From contig CAKQGD010000032.1 of NCBI GenBank assembly GCA_934232845.1, forward strand, positions 1 to 20,124: 20,124 nt of DNA, in the 5' to 3' direction. Below the pieces are notes generated by a model. That model made no database searches. It had not been told where the DNA came from and was given only the letters and a program-made list of their open reading frames with translations. The translations under genes were made by a program, and so were the position numbers. The stretch's first letter is position 1; every line of letters starts with the position of its first letter. Positions 6,531 through 13,105 of the stretch are shown here, piece after piece. The stretch comes from an uncultured Oscillospiraceae bacterium. GTDB taxonomy: Bacteria > Bacillota > Clostridia > Oscillospirales > Ruminococcaceae.

Positions 6531-6548
6531 TAATTTATATGGATGCAA

Positions 6549-7295
6549 TTACAATACCTTTGCGAGAAACTCCTTCAACCGCGGATCCCTTGGATGATCG
6601 AACAGCTCGGAAGGGGTGTTCTGCTCACGGATGGCGCCGTCGGCCATAAAGACCACGCGGGTCGCAACCTCGCGCGCAAAACCCATCTCATGTGTAACGA
6701 TGACCATTGTCATACCGCCGTGCGCTAGACTCTTCATCAGGTCAAGCACCTCGCCGACCATTTCGGGATCGAGTGCAGAGGTGGGCTCGTCAAACAGCAT
6801 GACGTCCGGATTCATTGCGAGGGCGCGCACAATGGCGATGCGCTGCTTTTGTCCGCCGGACAGCATTGCGGGATATTCATTCGCTTTGTCGGCGAGGCCG
6901 ATGCGTTCAAGCAATTCGACAGCGGTTTTCTTGGCTTCTTCGGGTGTCTTGTATTTTAACTGAATCGGCGCCATGGTGATGTTCTGCATCACCGTCTTAT
7001 GGGGAAAGAGATTAAAATGCTGAAATACCATGCCCATTCTGCGGCGGTGCAGATCAATGTTGACCTTTTTGTCCGCAAGATTGACGTCCTCGAAATAGAT
7101 TGCGCCGCTTGTAGGCTTTTCCAGCAGGTTGAGACTGCGCAGCAGGGTGGATTTTCCGGAGCCGGAAGGGCCGATCACCGCGACGACTTCGCCGCGGGAG
7201 ACCTCCAGACTGCAGTCGTTCAGAGCGACGACCTCACCTCCGTTATAGGTTTTGGTCAGATGCTCCACACGGATTATTTTATCTCCTGTCGCCAC
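6549..7295 (-). CDS. Polar amino-acid ABC transporter, ATP-binding subunit
   Basis: This 248-residue ATPase powers the transporter from the cytoplasmic side. All nucleotide-binding motifs are intact. These are Walker A GPSGSGKST (42-50), the Q-loop at VFQHFNLFPH (around 92), signature LSGGQ (145-149), Walker B VMLFDEP with D169/E170, and the H-loop VTHE. Sequence and length fit the GlnQ/HisP/ArtP (PAAT) group. A longer frame starts at ATG 7313, but AAAGGAGG (7303-7310) lies 7 nt before GTG 7295, which I therefore take as the start. The gene then overlaps the permease by 17 nt. It is the last gene of the binding protein-permease-ATPase operon. The substrate cannot be read from this subunit. 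Confidence 0.94.
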   Translation of the reverse strand: MATGDKIIRVEHLTKTYNGGEVVALNDCSLEVSRGEVVAVIGPSGSGKSTLLRSLNLLEKPTSGAIYFEDVNLADKKVNIDLHRRRMGMVFQHFNLFPHKTVMQNITMAPIQLKYKTPEEAKKTAVELLERIGLADKANEYPAMLSGGQKQRIAIVRALAMNPDVMLFDEPTSALDPEMVGEVLDLMKSLAHGGMTMVIVTHEMGFAREVATRVVFMADGAIREQNTPSELFDHPRDPRLKEFLAKVL

Positions 7296-8016
7296 GGCGC
7301 ATCCTCCTTTCAATCACTTCAATCAGCTTACCGGCCGGGTAGTTGATGCAGAAGTAAACCAATGCGGCCAGCACGTAGGGGGCAATGGTGATATAGGTTG
7401 TCGAGGCTACGGTTTTGGCGCCCCACATCAGCTCCATCATGCCGAGGCTTGAACAGATCGAGGATTCCTTGACCATGGTGACAACTTCGTTGGCAATGGC
7501 GGGCAGAATATTTTTGACTGCCTGGGGCAGTACGACAAGCCGCATTGCCTGCCAGGAAGAAAGTCCGAGACTGCGTGCAGCCTCATTTTGACCTGCGTCG
7601 ACGGCAAGAATACCCGCGCGGAAAATCTCCGCGACGTAGGCCGCGCTGTTGAGCGACAGCGCAACGACGCCGGGAATAAACATGGAAAGATTGATAAAAC
7701 CGAACAGCTGCACCGACGGCAGACGAATCGCTCCGAACAGGCCGAAATAGACCAGCGACAGCTGCACAAGAAGCGGCGTCGAACGAAAAACCGCAATGTA
7801 TGCGCCGGAAACGCTGCGTACAATACGGTTCTTGCTCAGGCGCATCAAGGCAAGCAGCAGCGCAGGAATCACCGCAAGGGCGACCGACACGACGGACAGC
7901 AGCAGCGTGTATTTGATGCCCTGAATAAAAAAGGTTGCATATTTTGGGAGAAAGGAGAAGTTAAAAAATGCAGCCGGCGACATATCGACGAACAGCGAGC
8001 TCCACCAGGTTGACAT
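7279..8016 (-). CDS. Polar amino-acid ABC transporter, permease
   Basis: This 245-residue membrane subunit has about five hydrophobic segments. The typical coupling loop that contacts the ATPase is present: EAARSLGLSSWQAMRLVVLPQA, broken here as EAARSLGLSSWQ and AMRLVVLPQA. The motif AVFRSTPLLVQL near residue 75 is characteristic of the HisM/GlnP/ArtQ family. There is only one permease gene, so it should function as a homodimer. Its ATG is preceded by AAAGGA. It overlaps the ATPase by 17 nt and is separated from the binding-protein gene by about 100 nt that hold a strong hairpin. Substrate specificity is unknown beyond the family. Confidence 0.93.
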   Translation of the reverse strand: MSTWWSSLFVDMSPAAFFNFSFLPKYATFFIQGIKYTLLLSVVSVALAVIPALLLALMRLSKNRIVRSVSGAYIAVFRSTPLLVQLSLVYFGLFGAIRLPSVQLFGFINLSMFIPGVVALSLNSAAYVAEIFRAGILAVDAGQNEAARSLGLSSWQAMRLVVLPQAVKNILPAIANEVVTMVKESSICSSLGMMELMWGAKTVASTTYITIAPYVLAALVYFCINYPAGKLIEVIERRMRRGDRR

Positions 8017-8056
8017 GGGGCAGAATCCTTTCTGTGTACAGTTTTATAAAATGCCA

Positions 8057-8094
8057 AAATGTGCAAAGCCGCATTTGAACGGCTCTGCACATTT
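8057..8094 (-). terminator. Intercistronic hairpin between binding protein and permease
   Basis: A 15-bp stem with one G-U pair is formed by the segments at 8057-8071 and 8080-8094 (core TGTGCA and AGCCG). On the minus strand it is followed by TTTTGGCATTTTA, an imperfect U tract. Such elements between a binding protein and its permease usually cause partial termination or protect the upstream mRNA, giving more binding protein than membrane subunits. That role is inferred. Confidence 0.65.
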
Positions 8095-8115
8095 TATGGA
8101 TGAAAAGAATGGGAT

Positions 8116-8973
8116 TTACTCGATAGCCTTGGCACTCAGCTCGTCGGCCTCGGCGATATAGGCATCCATGGTTCCGTCGGCAAGAATGGTCTCAATCGTC
8201 TTATTGAAGGACTCGAGCAGTTTGGAGGGATCACCCTTCTGAACAGCGGCGCAGTAGGGCTCCGCAGTACCGAGGCTGACGGATTCGAGTACGACCAGAT
8301 CGGGGTTGTTTTCAGCATACTGCATGGCGGGCGCGTAGTCGAGGACAACAGCGTTGCACTTGCCGTAGATCAGGTTGTTGACAAGATCGTTCACAGAGGT
8401 CAGCAGCAGGGGAGTCGCAAAAGACATCTCAGACTGAACGGTATCGGCCTTGGTGGTGCCGGACTGTGCACCGACGGTCTTGCCGGTAAAGTCCTCCAGC
8501 TTGGTGTACTGGTCCGCATTGGCCTTGAGAGTCAGAATCAGGGGAGGATAAGTAGTGTAGTACGGATCGGAGAAGTCCGCAACCTTAAGGCGCTCTTCGC
8601 TCGCTTCGATAGCGGCGAGAACCACATCGAGATCGCCCTTCTGCAGAGAGGCCATCAGATTGTCAAAGCTCATGTTGACAATCTCGAGCTCAAGGCCGGC
8701 GTCCTCAGCGAGCTTTTCGGCAAAGGAAATATCAATGCCGGCGTACTGCTGGTTGCCTGCATCATCGAGGTAAATGAATTCAAAGGGCGGATAGTCGGCG
8801 GAGGTTCCGACGACAAGCTTGGTTTTTGCAGGCGCTTCGGAAGAACTGCTGCTCTCGGATCCGGAGGCAGGCTCGGAAGCGGGGGTGGAAGTTGAGGTGG
8901 AAGCGCTGCCGCCGCAGGCGGCAAGGGACAGCACCATGGCGGTGCAGAGCAGAATCGCAAGAATCTTTTTCAT
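8116..8973 (-). CDS. Polar amino-acid ABC transporter, substrate-binding lipoprotein
   Basis: This 285-residue extracytoplasmic receptor delivers an amino acid to the permease. It has a lipoprotein signal (KKILAILL, then LSLAAC with Cys at residue 20) and a Ser/Thr/Ala/Glu-rich linker to about residue 50. A type-2 periplasmic-binding fold follows: VVGTSADYPPFEF, GIDISFAEKLAEDAGLELE, SLQKGDLDVVLAAIEASEERLKVADFSDPYY and GKTVGAQSGTT. These are standard for the amino-acid (bacterial extracellular solute-binding family 3) group. An upstream ATG at 8994 exists, but AAAGGAG lies 9 nt before ATG 8973. It heads the operon behind a perfect promoter. Residues that bind the ligand cannot be assigned to one amino acid with confidence. 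Confidence 0.94.
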   Translation of the reverse strand: MKKILAILLCTAMVLSLAACGGSASTSTSTPASEPASGSESSSSSEAPAKTKLVVGTSADYPPFEFIYLDDAGNQQYAGIDISFAEKLAEDAGLELEIVNMSFDNLMASLQKGDLDVVLAAIEASEERLKVADFSDPYYTTYPPLILTLKANADQYTKLEDFTGKTVGAQSGTTKADTVQSEMSFATPLLLTSVNDLVNNLIYGKCNAVVLDYAPAMQYAENNPDLVVLESVSLGTAEPYCAAVQKGDPSKLLESFNKTIETILADGTMDAYIAEADELSAKAIE

Positions 8974-9027
8974 AAGTAAAAACTCCTTTTTCATGAAATG
9001 ATGGATTCGGTTCGCTTGACGGGTTTT

Positions 9028-9056
9028 ATTATAATCCGATAATTATGCGTTGTCAA
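9028..9056 (-). promoter_or_regulatory. Consensus promoter of the amino-acid ABC operon
   Basis: On the minus strand a perfect TTGACA (9051-9056) and a perfect TATAAT (9028-9033) are separated by 17 bp. The start site would be near 9021, with a leader of about 50 nt. Confidence 0.9.
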
Positions 9057-9127
9057 GTAATTTTTATTCAATTTTTGAATGAAACAGTAACTTTTTTTGC
9101 AATAAATCCGCTTTTTGGCGTATTTGC

Positions 9128-9156
9128 TTGCAATTTTGCGTAAGCGGACGTATAAT
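9128..9156 (+). promoter_or_regulatory. Promoter of the alanine-racemase family gene
   Basis: TTGCAA (9128-9133) and TATAAT (9151-9156) are 17 bp apart, with the start near 9163. It is divergent from the ABC operon promoter; the two -35 boxes are about 70 bp apart across an AT-rich stretch. Confidence 0.8.
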
Positions 9157-9193
9157 TTTATAAAAAGTTTAAACAGTTTTGAAGGAGTCTGCA

Positions 9194-10330
9194 ATGGAAA
9201 GGGATTTGTACAATTCTTATTTATATGTAGATTTAGAAGGTGCGGCCGCCAATTACCGTTCGCTGCGCGCGCGGTTTGCCCCGGACACGCAGGTGATACC
9301 GGTTCTCAAAGGAGATGCATTTGGACTGGGACTGCTTCCTGTGGCGCGCCGCCTTTTGAGAGAGGGGGAGCCTCCCTATCTGGGGGTCGCCCATGCGGCA
9401 GAGGGGGCTGCGCTTCGAGATGCGAAAATCCAGTGTCCTATTTTGGTTCTGGCCGGCATTCTGCCCACGCAGTGCAAAGCAGTCGTGCAGTATGATCTGA
9501 CACCCGGTGTGGGACGGCTTGGAATTGTACCGCTTTTGGCGAAAGAGGCTGAAAGGCAGGAGAAAACCGTTTGCATTCATCTGACAATCGACACGGGGCT
9601 GGGCCGTTTGGGCGTGCGTCCGGGAGAGGAGCTTTCGGCCTTGCTTGATGAAATCAAAGCTGCCGGATCCGCGGTAAGAGTGACGGGAACTTATTCGCAT
9701 TTTGCGAAGGCCGAGACGGAGCAAAGCCCGATGGTTACGGCGCAGTATGAGCAGTATCTTGCCGCGCTCGATCAGATTGCCGATGCGGGCATGAATCCCG
9801 GCATGCGCCATTTGAGCAACAGCGCTGCGAGCGAGTGGTTTCCTCAGGCGGATTTTGACGCCGTGCGCTTGGGACGGCGGTTATTCTTTGACAGTCCAAC
9901 CACGCCCAACGGCTCCGTGCATGAAATTGCATCGTGGCGCACGGCAGTTACAAATCTTCGCTGTGTCAAGGCGGGAGAGCGTTTTGGCTACGGCGAGGGA
10001 ATCCGTCTTGACCATGATGCGCAGCTTGCCTTGATTGGCGTGGGCTACGGCGACGGATTGCTCAGGACGTATGCGGATGCACACGCACCTATACTGATCC
10101 GCGGACAGCGGGCGCCTCTGCTTGGGCTTTGTATGGATCAAGCTTTTGTCGATGCAACGGGTATTTCATGTGAAGTGGGCGATGAAGCAACGCTGTTTGG
10201 CTGGGACAAAGAGGGTAACTTTCTCTCCGCGCAGGAGACGGCCGCACGAATCGATGACGAGGGCTGCGGACTGACGTCAGTGCTGACGCCGCGGGTCAAG
10301 CGGATTTATTCGCAGGAAAAAGGCGTTTAA
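9194..10330 (+). CDS. alr: Alanine racemase family protein
   Basis: This 378-residue PLP enzyme should interconvert L- and D-alanine (or a related amino acid) for peptidoglycan synthesis. The N-terminal barrel carries the PLP lysine K39 in VLKGDAFGLG. Also present are GLGRLGVRP, YSHFAKAE and HLSNSAAS; the C-terminal domain has GVGYGDG with the second catalytic Tyr (Y285) and LGLCMDQ. Compared with the usual K-A-[DN]-A-Y-G-H-G box, the Ala after Lys is Gly, the Tyr is Phe and the His is Leu. The protein is thus a divergent member and could be a broad-specificity racemase. ATG 9194 follows GAAGGAG; an in-frame TTG at 9179 lies upstream of that site and is not used. It is monocistronic and divergent from an amino-acid importer. 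Confidence 0.85.
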   Translation: MERDLYNSYLYVDLEGAAANYRSLRARFAPDTQVIPVLKGDAFGLGLLPVARRLLREGEPPYLGVAHAAEGAALRDAKIQCPILVLAGILPTQCKAVVQYDLTPGVGRLGIVPLLAKEAERQEKTVCIHLTIDTGLGRLGVRPGEELSALLDEIKAAGSAVRVTGTYSHFAKAETEQSPMVTAQYEQYLAALDQIADAGMNPGMRHLSNSAASEWFPQADFDAVRLGRRLFFDSPTTPNGSVHEIASWRTAVTNLRCVKAGERFGYGEGIRLDHDAQLALIGVGYGDGLLRTYADAHAPILIRGQRAPLLGLCMDQAFVDATGISCEVGDEATLFGWDKEGNFLSAQETAARIDDEGCGLTSVLTPRVKRIYSQEKGV

Positions 10331-10367
10331 AGCTTTTCAAAAATTTTATGATCTGCTCTGTGAGCAA

Positions 10368-10383
10368 AATTAACGCGTTAATT
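10368..10383. repeat. 16-bp perfect palindrome downstream of alr
   Basis: AATTAACGCGTTAATT reads identically on both strands with no central spacer. It lies between the alr stop codon and its terminator. Loop-less symmetry suggests a dimeric DNA-binding protein site rather than an RNA hairpin, but no promoter is seen beside it. Confidence 0.6.
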
Positions 10384-10393
10384 CACAAAAAAG

Positions 10394-10437
10394 AAACGGC
10401 CTCCTGTCGGGCGTCAAGCCCCAAGGAAGCCGTTTTT
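10394..10437 (+). terminator. Terminator of alr
   Basis: AAACGGC (10394-10400) pairs with GCCGTTT (10428-10434). A C/A mismatch and then TCCT/AGGA extend the stem, an inner GGC/GCC pair sits in the loop, and the sequence ends in TTTTT. Confidence 0.85.
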
Positions 10438-10693
10438 CAGCTTTTAAACAACGCTTTGCGATACCGGCGAGCGGGATCATACCTTCTCACACAAGGCGGC
10501 GCGCAGCGAAATGACAAATGGCCGGAAGAAAAAACGAAGGAAAGCATGACGGCCATGCAGCCGCAGCGCGTGGGATGTATAAAGAAAAGATGGGCATGCT
10601 TTTTATGGGGCATGCCGGGACTTTGTTTTTTTGGTTCTGACGCATGCCGCGCGTTCAACGCGCGGTTTTGCAAGTAAACCGGAAGAAAATACG
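10438..10693. other. Intergenic region with two further hairpins, no gene
   Basis: I see no credible gene here. Two hairpins lie near the right side. GGCATGC (10593-10599) pairs with GCATGCC (10610-10616), followed at a distance by a run of seven T at about 10625-10632. CCGCGCG (10647-10653) pairs with CGCGCGG (10659-10665), followed by TTTT. The second is a candidate terminator on the plus strand. On the minus strand it lies just beyond the DUF4177-like stop codon and may block or end that transcript. Confidence 0.45.
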
Positions 10694-10891
10694 CTATTCT
10701 TCCTTTTCGAATACCAGTGACATGGTTTCAATATCTCCGGTCCCTCTGGTTTCGATCGGCACATAACCGCAGTAGCTCCATCCGTTTTCTGCCCATGCCC
10801 GGATGATGTCCTCTACACGATCAAACCCGTATTTGGATCCTTTTCCGAAACCGGATCCGCACAGCTCGGATTTCACTCGCCCAAAGACCAC
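10694..10891 (-). CDS. Small DUF4177-like protein
   Basis: This 65-residue protein starts at a GTG. Its second half, EDIIRAWAENGWSYCGYVPIETRG followed by MSLVFEKEE, resembles DUF4177 (seen here as AENGWSYCGYVP and MSLVFEKEE), a short alpha/beta domain of unknown function. The start is unsettled. GTG 10891 has AGGA at a usable distance. However, an ATG at 10902-10904, with GGAGG a few bases upstream, opens the neighbouring frame as MQEK and would join this one across a run of six A. The gene is probably last in a pyrR-DUF523-DUF4177 transcript, about 63 nt after the DUF523 stop. No function can be assigned; the family call is by eye. Confidence 0.55.
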   Translation of the reverse strand: MVFGRVKSELCGSGFGKGSKYGFDRVEDIIRAWAENGWSYCGYVPIETRGTGDIETMSLVFEKEE

Positions 10892-10954
10892 TTTTTTCCT
10901 GCATGGGCCCTCCGTCCTCGTTACGGCGTGCTGTTTTTTGTCGTCGGCGCATGG

Positions 10955-11392
10955 TCAAAGCGGCAGATTGTCCAGTTCCTCCTCTGTATACACAGGGATG
11001 CCCGCCGAGAGAAACAGCGCGGCCGTTACACCGTTGCCGGGACATTTTTTCCCGGTAAAGGTGCCGTCGTAGATCACGCCTTTTCCGCAGGAGGGGCTGT
11101 TTGCCTTGAGCACGGCAAAGTCCGCCTTGCATCGGCGCGCGATGTCGAGCGCGGTTTCGGCGCCTTTTCGATACTCCGCGGTCACATCGCGGCCGCCTGC
11201 CATCTGTACGCGGCCGTCCGGCTGGATTTCCGACGGCTCACGCGGGGTGGGAAGACCGCCGAGCTGTTCCGGGCATACGGGAATCAGCGTGTGCGCTTCG
11301 CCGAGCGCAAGCAGCTTTTCTGAGCGGCAGTTGTCGCCTTTATAGCGGCAGTCGCAGCCGAACAGACAGCCGCTGACAAGAATACGAGCCAT
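10955..11392 (-). CDS. DUF523 protein, possible TudS-like thiouracil desulfurase
   Basis: This 145-residue protein has the complete DUF523 pattern: SGCLFGCDCRYKGDNC at 7-22, VCPEQLGGLPTPREPSE at 39-55 and KANSPSCGKG at 96-105. The family includes bacterial TudS, a [4Fe-4S] enzyme that removes sulfur from 2-thiouracil, using three conserved cysteines as cluster ligands. Candidate ligands here are C9, C40 and C102, with E42 and S99/S101 nearby. A longer frame begins at 11425, but AAAGGAGG lies just upstream of ATG 11392, which I choose. The ATG is separated from the pyrR stop by a single base, so the two are co-expressed. The location beside pyrR, upp and a uracil permease makes a pyrimidine desulfidase role plausible. 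DUF523 proteins are diverse, however, so family membership is firm and function inferred. Confidence 0.88.
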   Translation of the reverse strand: MARILVSGCLFGCDCRYKGDNCRSEKLLALGEAHTLIPVCPEQLGGLPTPREPSEIQPDGRVQMAGGRDVTAEYRKGAETALDIARRCKADFAVLKANSPSCGKGVIYDGTFTGKKCPGNGVTAALFLSAGIPVYTEEELDNLPL

Positions 11393-11393
11393 T

Positions 11394-11945
11394 TCAGTCC
11401 GCCTCCTTTTCATACAGTTCGACATTCATTTTGCCGTCCGTCTCTTCAAAATTGACGCGGACAACCTCTCTGACGGAGGTCGGCACGTTTTTTCCGATAT
11501 AATCGGGGCGAATGGGAAGCTCGCGGTGACCGCGGTCCACCAGTACCGCCAAACGGATGCGGCTGGGCCGCCCGATGGAAAAGACCGCGTCGATTGCCGC
11601 CCGGGCGGTGCGTCCGGTATAGAGCACATCGTCGACGAGAACCACTTCCCGCCCATTGAGATCCACATCAAAAGAGGGCTTCTGAACTTTGGGCATATCG
11701 GCTACCGTAGAGAGATCGTCGCGGTAAAATGTAATGTCCAGCGCACAGGTGGGGACGCGTACACCGGCGTTTGATTCAATGTTGGCGGCGATCATATTCA
11801 TCATAGGAACGCCGCGGGTTTTGATGCCGACAAGGATTACATCCGACAGGTCCGTGCTTTTTTCCACGATCTCGTAAGACAGGCGCGTCAGCGCACGGCG
11901 GACGGACAGCCCGTCAAGCAGCTGTACTTTAAATTTCATTGCCAT
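11394..11945 (-). CDS. pyrR: Bifunctional pyrimidine operon regulator / uracil phosphoribosyltransferase PyrR
   Basis: PyrR binds pyr mRNA leaders in response to UMP to promote termination, and it has weak uracil phosphoribosyltransferase activity. The 183-residue protein has the PyrR fold: RALTRLSYEIVEK (17-29), VILVGIKTRGVPM (36-48) and DITFYRDDL. The PRPP motif is VVLVDDVLYTGRT (101-113), followed by LVDRGHRELPIRPDYIGK. Length is typical. The ATG at 11945 lies 12 nt after GGAGGT, somewhat far; an ATG two codons later is further still. A much longer frame upstream to 12410 overlaps upp and the promoter and is not real. It is first in a minus-strand operon with DUF523 and possibly DUF4177, divergent from upp. 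No attenuator is seen in its own leader. Confidence 0.94.
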   Translation of the reverse strand: MAMKFKVQLLDGLSVRRALTRLSYEIVEKSTDLSDVILVGIKTRGVPMMNMIAANIESNAGVRVPTCALDITFYRDDLSTVADMPKVQKPSFDVDLNGREVVLVDDVLYTGRTARAAIDAVFSIGRPSRIRLAVLVDRGHRELPIRPDYIGKNVPTSVREVVRVNFEETDGKMNVELYEKEAD

Positions 11946-12020
11946 AGTGAAAAGGACACCTCCGTTATTTATATAGAAATATGCAATTCGGCGAATTCGG
12001 GAAAATGCTTTCACAATTTT

Positions 12021-12049
12021 ATTGTAAACGATTCTGCACAGGATTGCAA
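12021..12049 (-). promoter_or_regulatory. Promoter of the pyrR operon
   Basis: On the minus strand TTGCAA (12044-12049) and TACAAT (12021-12026) are separated by 17 bp. Confidence 0.7.
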
Positions 12050-12067
12050 CGCAGAACGGGATCGGGC

Positions 12068-12096
12068 TTGCAATCTTTTTCACCTTGTGATAGCAT
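12068..12096 (+). promoter_or_regulatory. Promoter of upp
   Basis: TTGCAA (12068-12073) and TAGCAT (12091-12096) are separated by 17 bp. It is back-to-back with the pyrR promoter; the two identical TTGCAA -35 boxes are 18 bp apart. Confidence 0.6.
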
Positions 12097-12120
12097 AAAA
12101 AAAACGACGCGAGGTGCTGT

Positions 12121-12777
12121 ATGGAAGAATTTCTTAAAAATGTAACGCTGTTTGACCATCCGCTGATCCGGCATAAGGTGACGCATCTTTGCGACGTCCA
12201 TACCGGTTCGAAAGAATTCTGCGAGCTGGTTGGCGAATTGGCCACGCTGATGGGGTATGAAGCGCTTAAGGATCTGCCGATGAAAAATGTACAGGTGCAG
12301 GCTCCGCTGGAGGAAATCACTTCTCCCGTTCTGGCAGAGGATTTTACGATCGTGCCGATTCTGCGCGCGGGCCTCGGCATGGTGGACGGTCTGCGGATGC
12401 TTTCTCCCACGGCGAAGGTCGGACATGTCGGCCTTTACCGCGACGAGGTAACGCTGGAGCCGCATCAGTATTATTTTAAGCTTCCGGTTGACGCGGCGGA
12501 GGGACAGGTTATCATCGTCGATCCCGCTCTTGCCACGGGTGTCAGCGCAGAGGCTGCCATTCGCTGTGTGAAGGAATACGGGTGCAAGCGTATTAAGTTT
12601 ATGTGCATTTTCGCGGCGGCACAGGGAGTAAAGCTGCTCTATGAAAAGCATCCCGACGTACATATCTACGCGGCAAAATATTCGCCTCGGCCTCTCAACG
12701 AAAAGGGTTATATCCTTGATGCCGCCGGCGACGCGGGGGACCGTGTCTGCGGCACCTGCAGCTACAAGCCTGTCTGA
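12121..12777 (+). CDS. upp: Uracil phosphoribosyltransferase
   Basis: This cytosolic salvage enzyme converts uracil and PRPP to UMP. The 218-residue protein begins FDHPLIRHKVTHL. It carries the Upp core PILRAGLGMVDGL (about 80-92), VGLYRDEVTLEPHQYYFKLP, the PRPP loop VDPALATGVSAEAAI (133-147) and the uracil-binding C-terminal GDAGDRVCGT. Two small departures from common Upp sequences are visible: ATGVS in place of ATGGS, and DAAGDAGDRVCGT in place of PGLGDAGDRLFGT. The protein is slightly longer than the usual 208-210 residues. The ATG follows GAGGT. It is monocistronic, with its own promoter and terminator, between pyrR and a uracil permease, which fits a pyrimidine salvage cluster. Confidence 0.93.
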   Translation: MEEFLKNVTLFDHPLIRHKVTHLCDVHTGSKEFCELVGELATLMGYEALKDLPMKNVQVQAPLEEITSPVLAEDFTIVPILRAGLGMVDGLRMLSPTAKVGHVGLYRDEVTLEPHQYYFKLPVDAAEGQVIIVDPALATGVSAEAAIRCVKEYGCKRIKFMCIFAAAQGVKLLYEKHPDVHIYAAKYSPRPLNEKGYILDAAGDAGDRVCGTCSYKPV

Positions 12778-12796
12778 TAAATCGGTTCGGTATTTT

Positions 12797-12844
12797 CAGT
12801 GCGGTTCTTTCTGAAAAAGAAGAACCGCACTGCTTTTGCCTTTT
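12797..12844 (+). terminator. Terminator of upp
   Basis: CAGTGCGGTTCTT (12797-12809) and AAGAACCGCACTG (12820-12832) form a perfect 13-bp stem, followed by CTTTTGCCTTTT. A weakly AT-rich stretch follows up to the permease promoter. Confidence 0.85.
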
Positions 12845-12908
12845 GTGACAAATTTTTTTTTCAAAAAACAGACGGATTATGAAAAACAGAGGACCTTTGC
12901 CAAAAGGG

Positions 12909-12937
12909 TTGACAAGCTTTCGGCGGCATGGTAGTCT
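12909..12937 (+). promoter_or_regulatory. Promoter of the uracil permease leader
   Basis: A consensus TTGACA (12909-12914) is followed at 17 bp by TAGTCT (12932-12937), preceded by TGG, which gives an extended -10. The start would be near 12944, about 160 nt ahead of the permease gene. Confidence 0.6.
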
Positions 12938-12967
12938 GTAAATGCAAAATACATGAAATCTTTAAAT

Positions 12968-13045
12968 CCAATACTTTGATATTGGCAAGATGATTTGTTT
13001 GCGTAGCGTTATTCAGATATCACTGCGTACACGGTTGCCTTGCCA
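12968..13045 (+). promoter_or_regulatory. Candidate attenuator structures in the uracil permease leader
   Basis: CCAATA (12968-12973) and TATTGG (12980-12985) form a hairpin, extended across an internal loop by ATCTT/AAGAT. Its 3' side overlaps TGGCAAG (12983-12989), which is perfectly complementary to CTTGCCA (13039-13045), the 5' arm of the downstream terminator. The two folds exclude each other, as an anti-antiterminator and an antiterminator would. The PyrR-type hexaloop consensus (CNGNGA) is not present, so PyrR control is possible but not shown. Confidence 0.45.
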
Positions 13046-13064
13046 TTCTGTGGCAAGGTTTTTT
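13038..13064 (+). terminator. Terminator in the uracil permease leader
   Basis: CCTTGCCA (13038-13045) and TGGCAAGG (13051-13058) form an 8-bp stem with a 5-nt loop, followed by six T. It lies between the promoter and the permease ribosome binding site, so it must be regulated or leaky. Confidence 0.88.
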
Positions 13065-13105
13065 GTATTTTGCGGAAAAATTTCAAGAAAAGGGGTATTC
13101 CGCAA

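Larger units (their letters stand above)
6179..6548. other. Intergenic region after cysE with weak hairpins, no gene
   Basis: No convincing coding frame is present. A 9-bp stem with two G-U pairs lies at 6260-6284 (AAGGCTGCC with GGCGGCTTT). A 6-bp stem with a 3-nt loop lies at 6323-6337 (GCGGTG/CACCGC). A short CGGCA/TGCCG stem at 6368-6379 is followed by TATTTTTT, which is the most terminator-like element for cysKE. A 10-bp palindrome ATCCATGGAT is at 6395-6404. The right end carries a plus-strand promoter and a strong hairpin, listed separately. Confidence 0.5.

Noticed and set aside
6213..6548. 111-codon minus-strand ORF after cysE
   Set aside because: It runs through the 13-bp terminator hairpin and the plus-strand promoter, has no ribosome site, and shows low-complexity basic composition with no recognisable domain.
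10348..10677. Overlapping plus and minus ORFs between alr and the DUF4177-like gene
   Set aside because: Both run across the alr terminator or the GC-rich hairpins, lack ribosome sites and show no domain-like sequence.
11946..12410. N-terminal extension of pyrR
   Set aside because: It overlaps upp and both divergent promoters; PyrR homology begins only at the ATG near 11945.
12944..13040. Purine riboswitch in the permease leader
   Set aside because: The conserved junction sequences of the purine aptamer are absent, and the two loop-loop elements cannot be found.
13040..13105. N-terminal extension of the uracil permease
   Set aside because: The extra codons read through the leader terminator, and the ribosome site lies downstream at 13090-13096.
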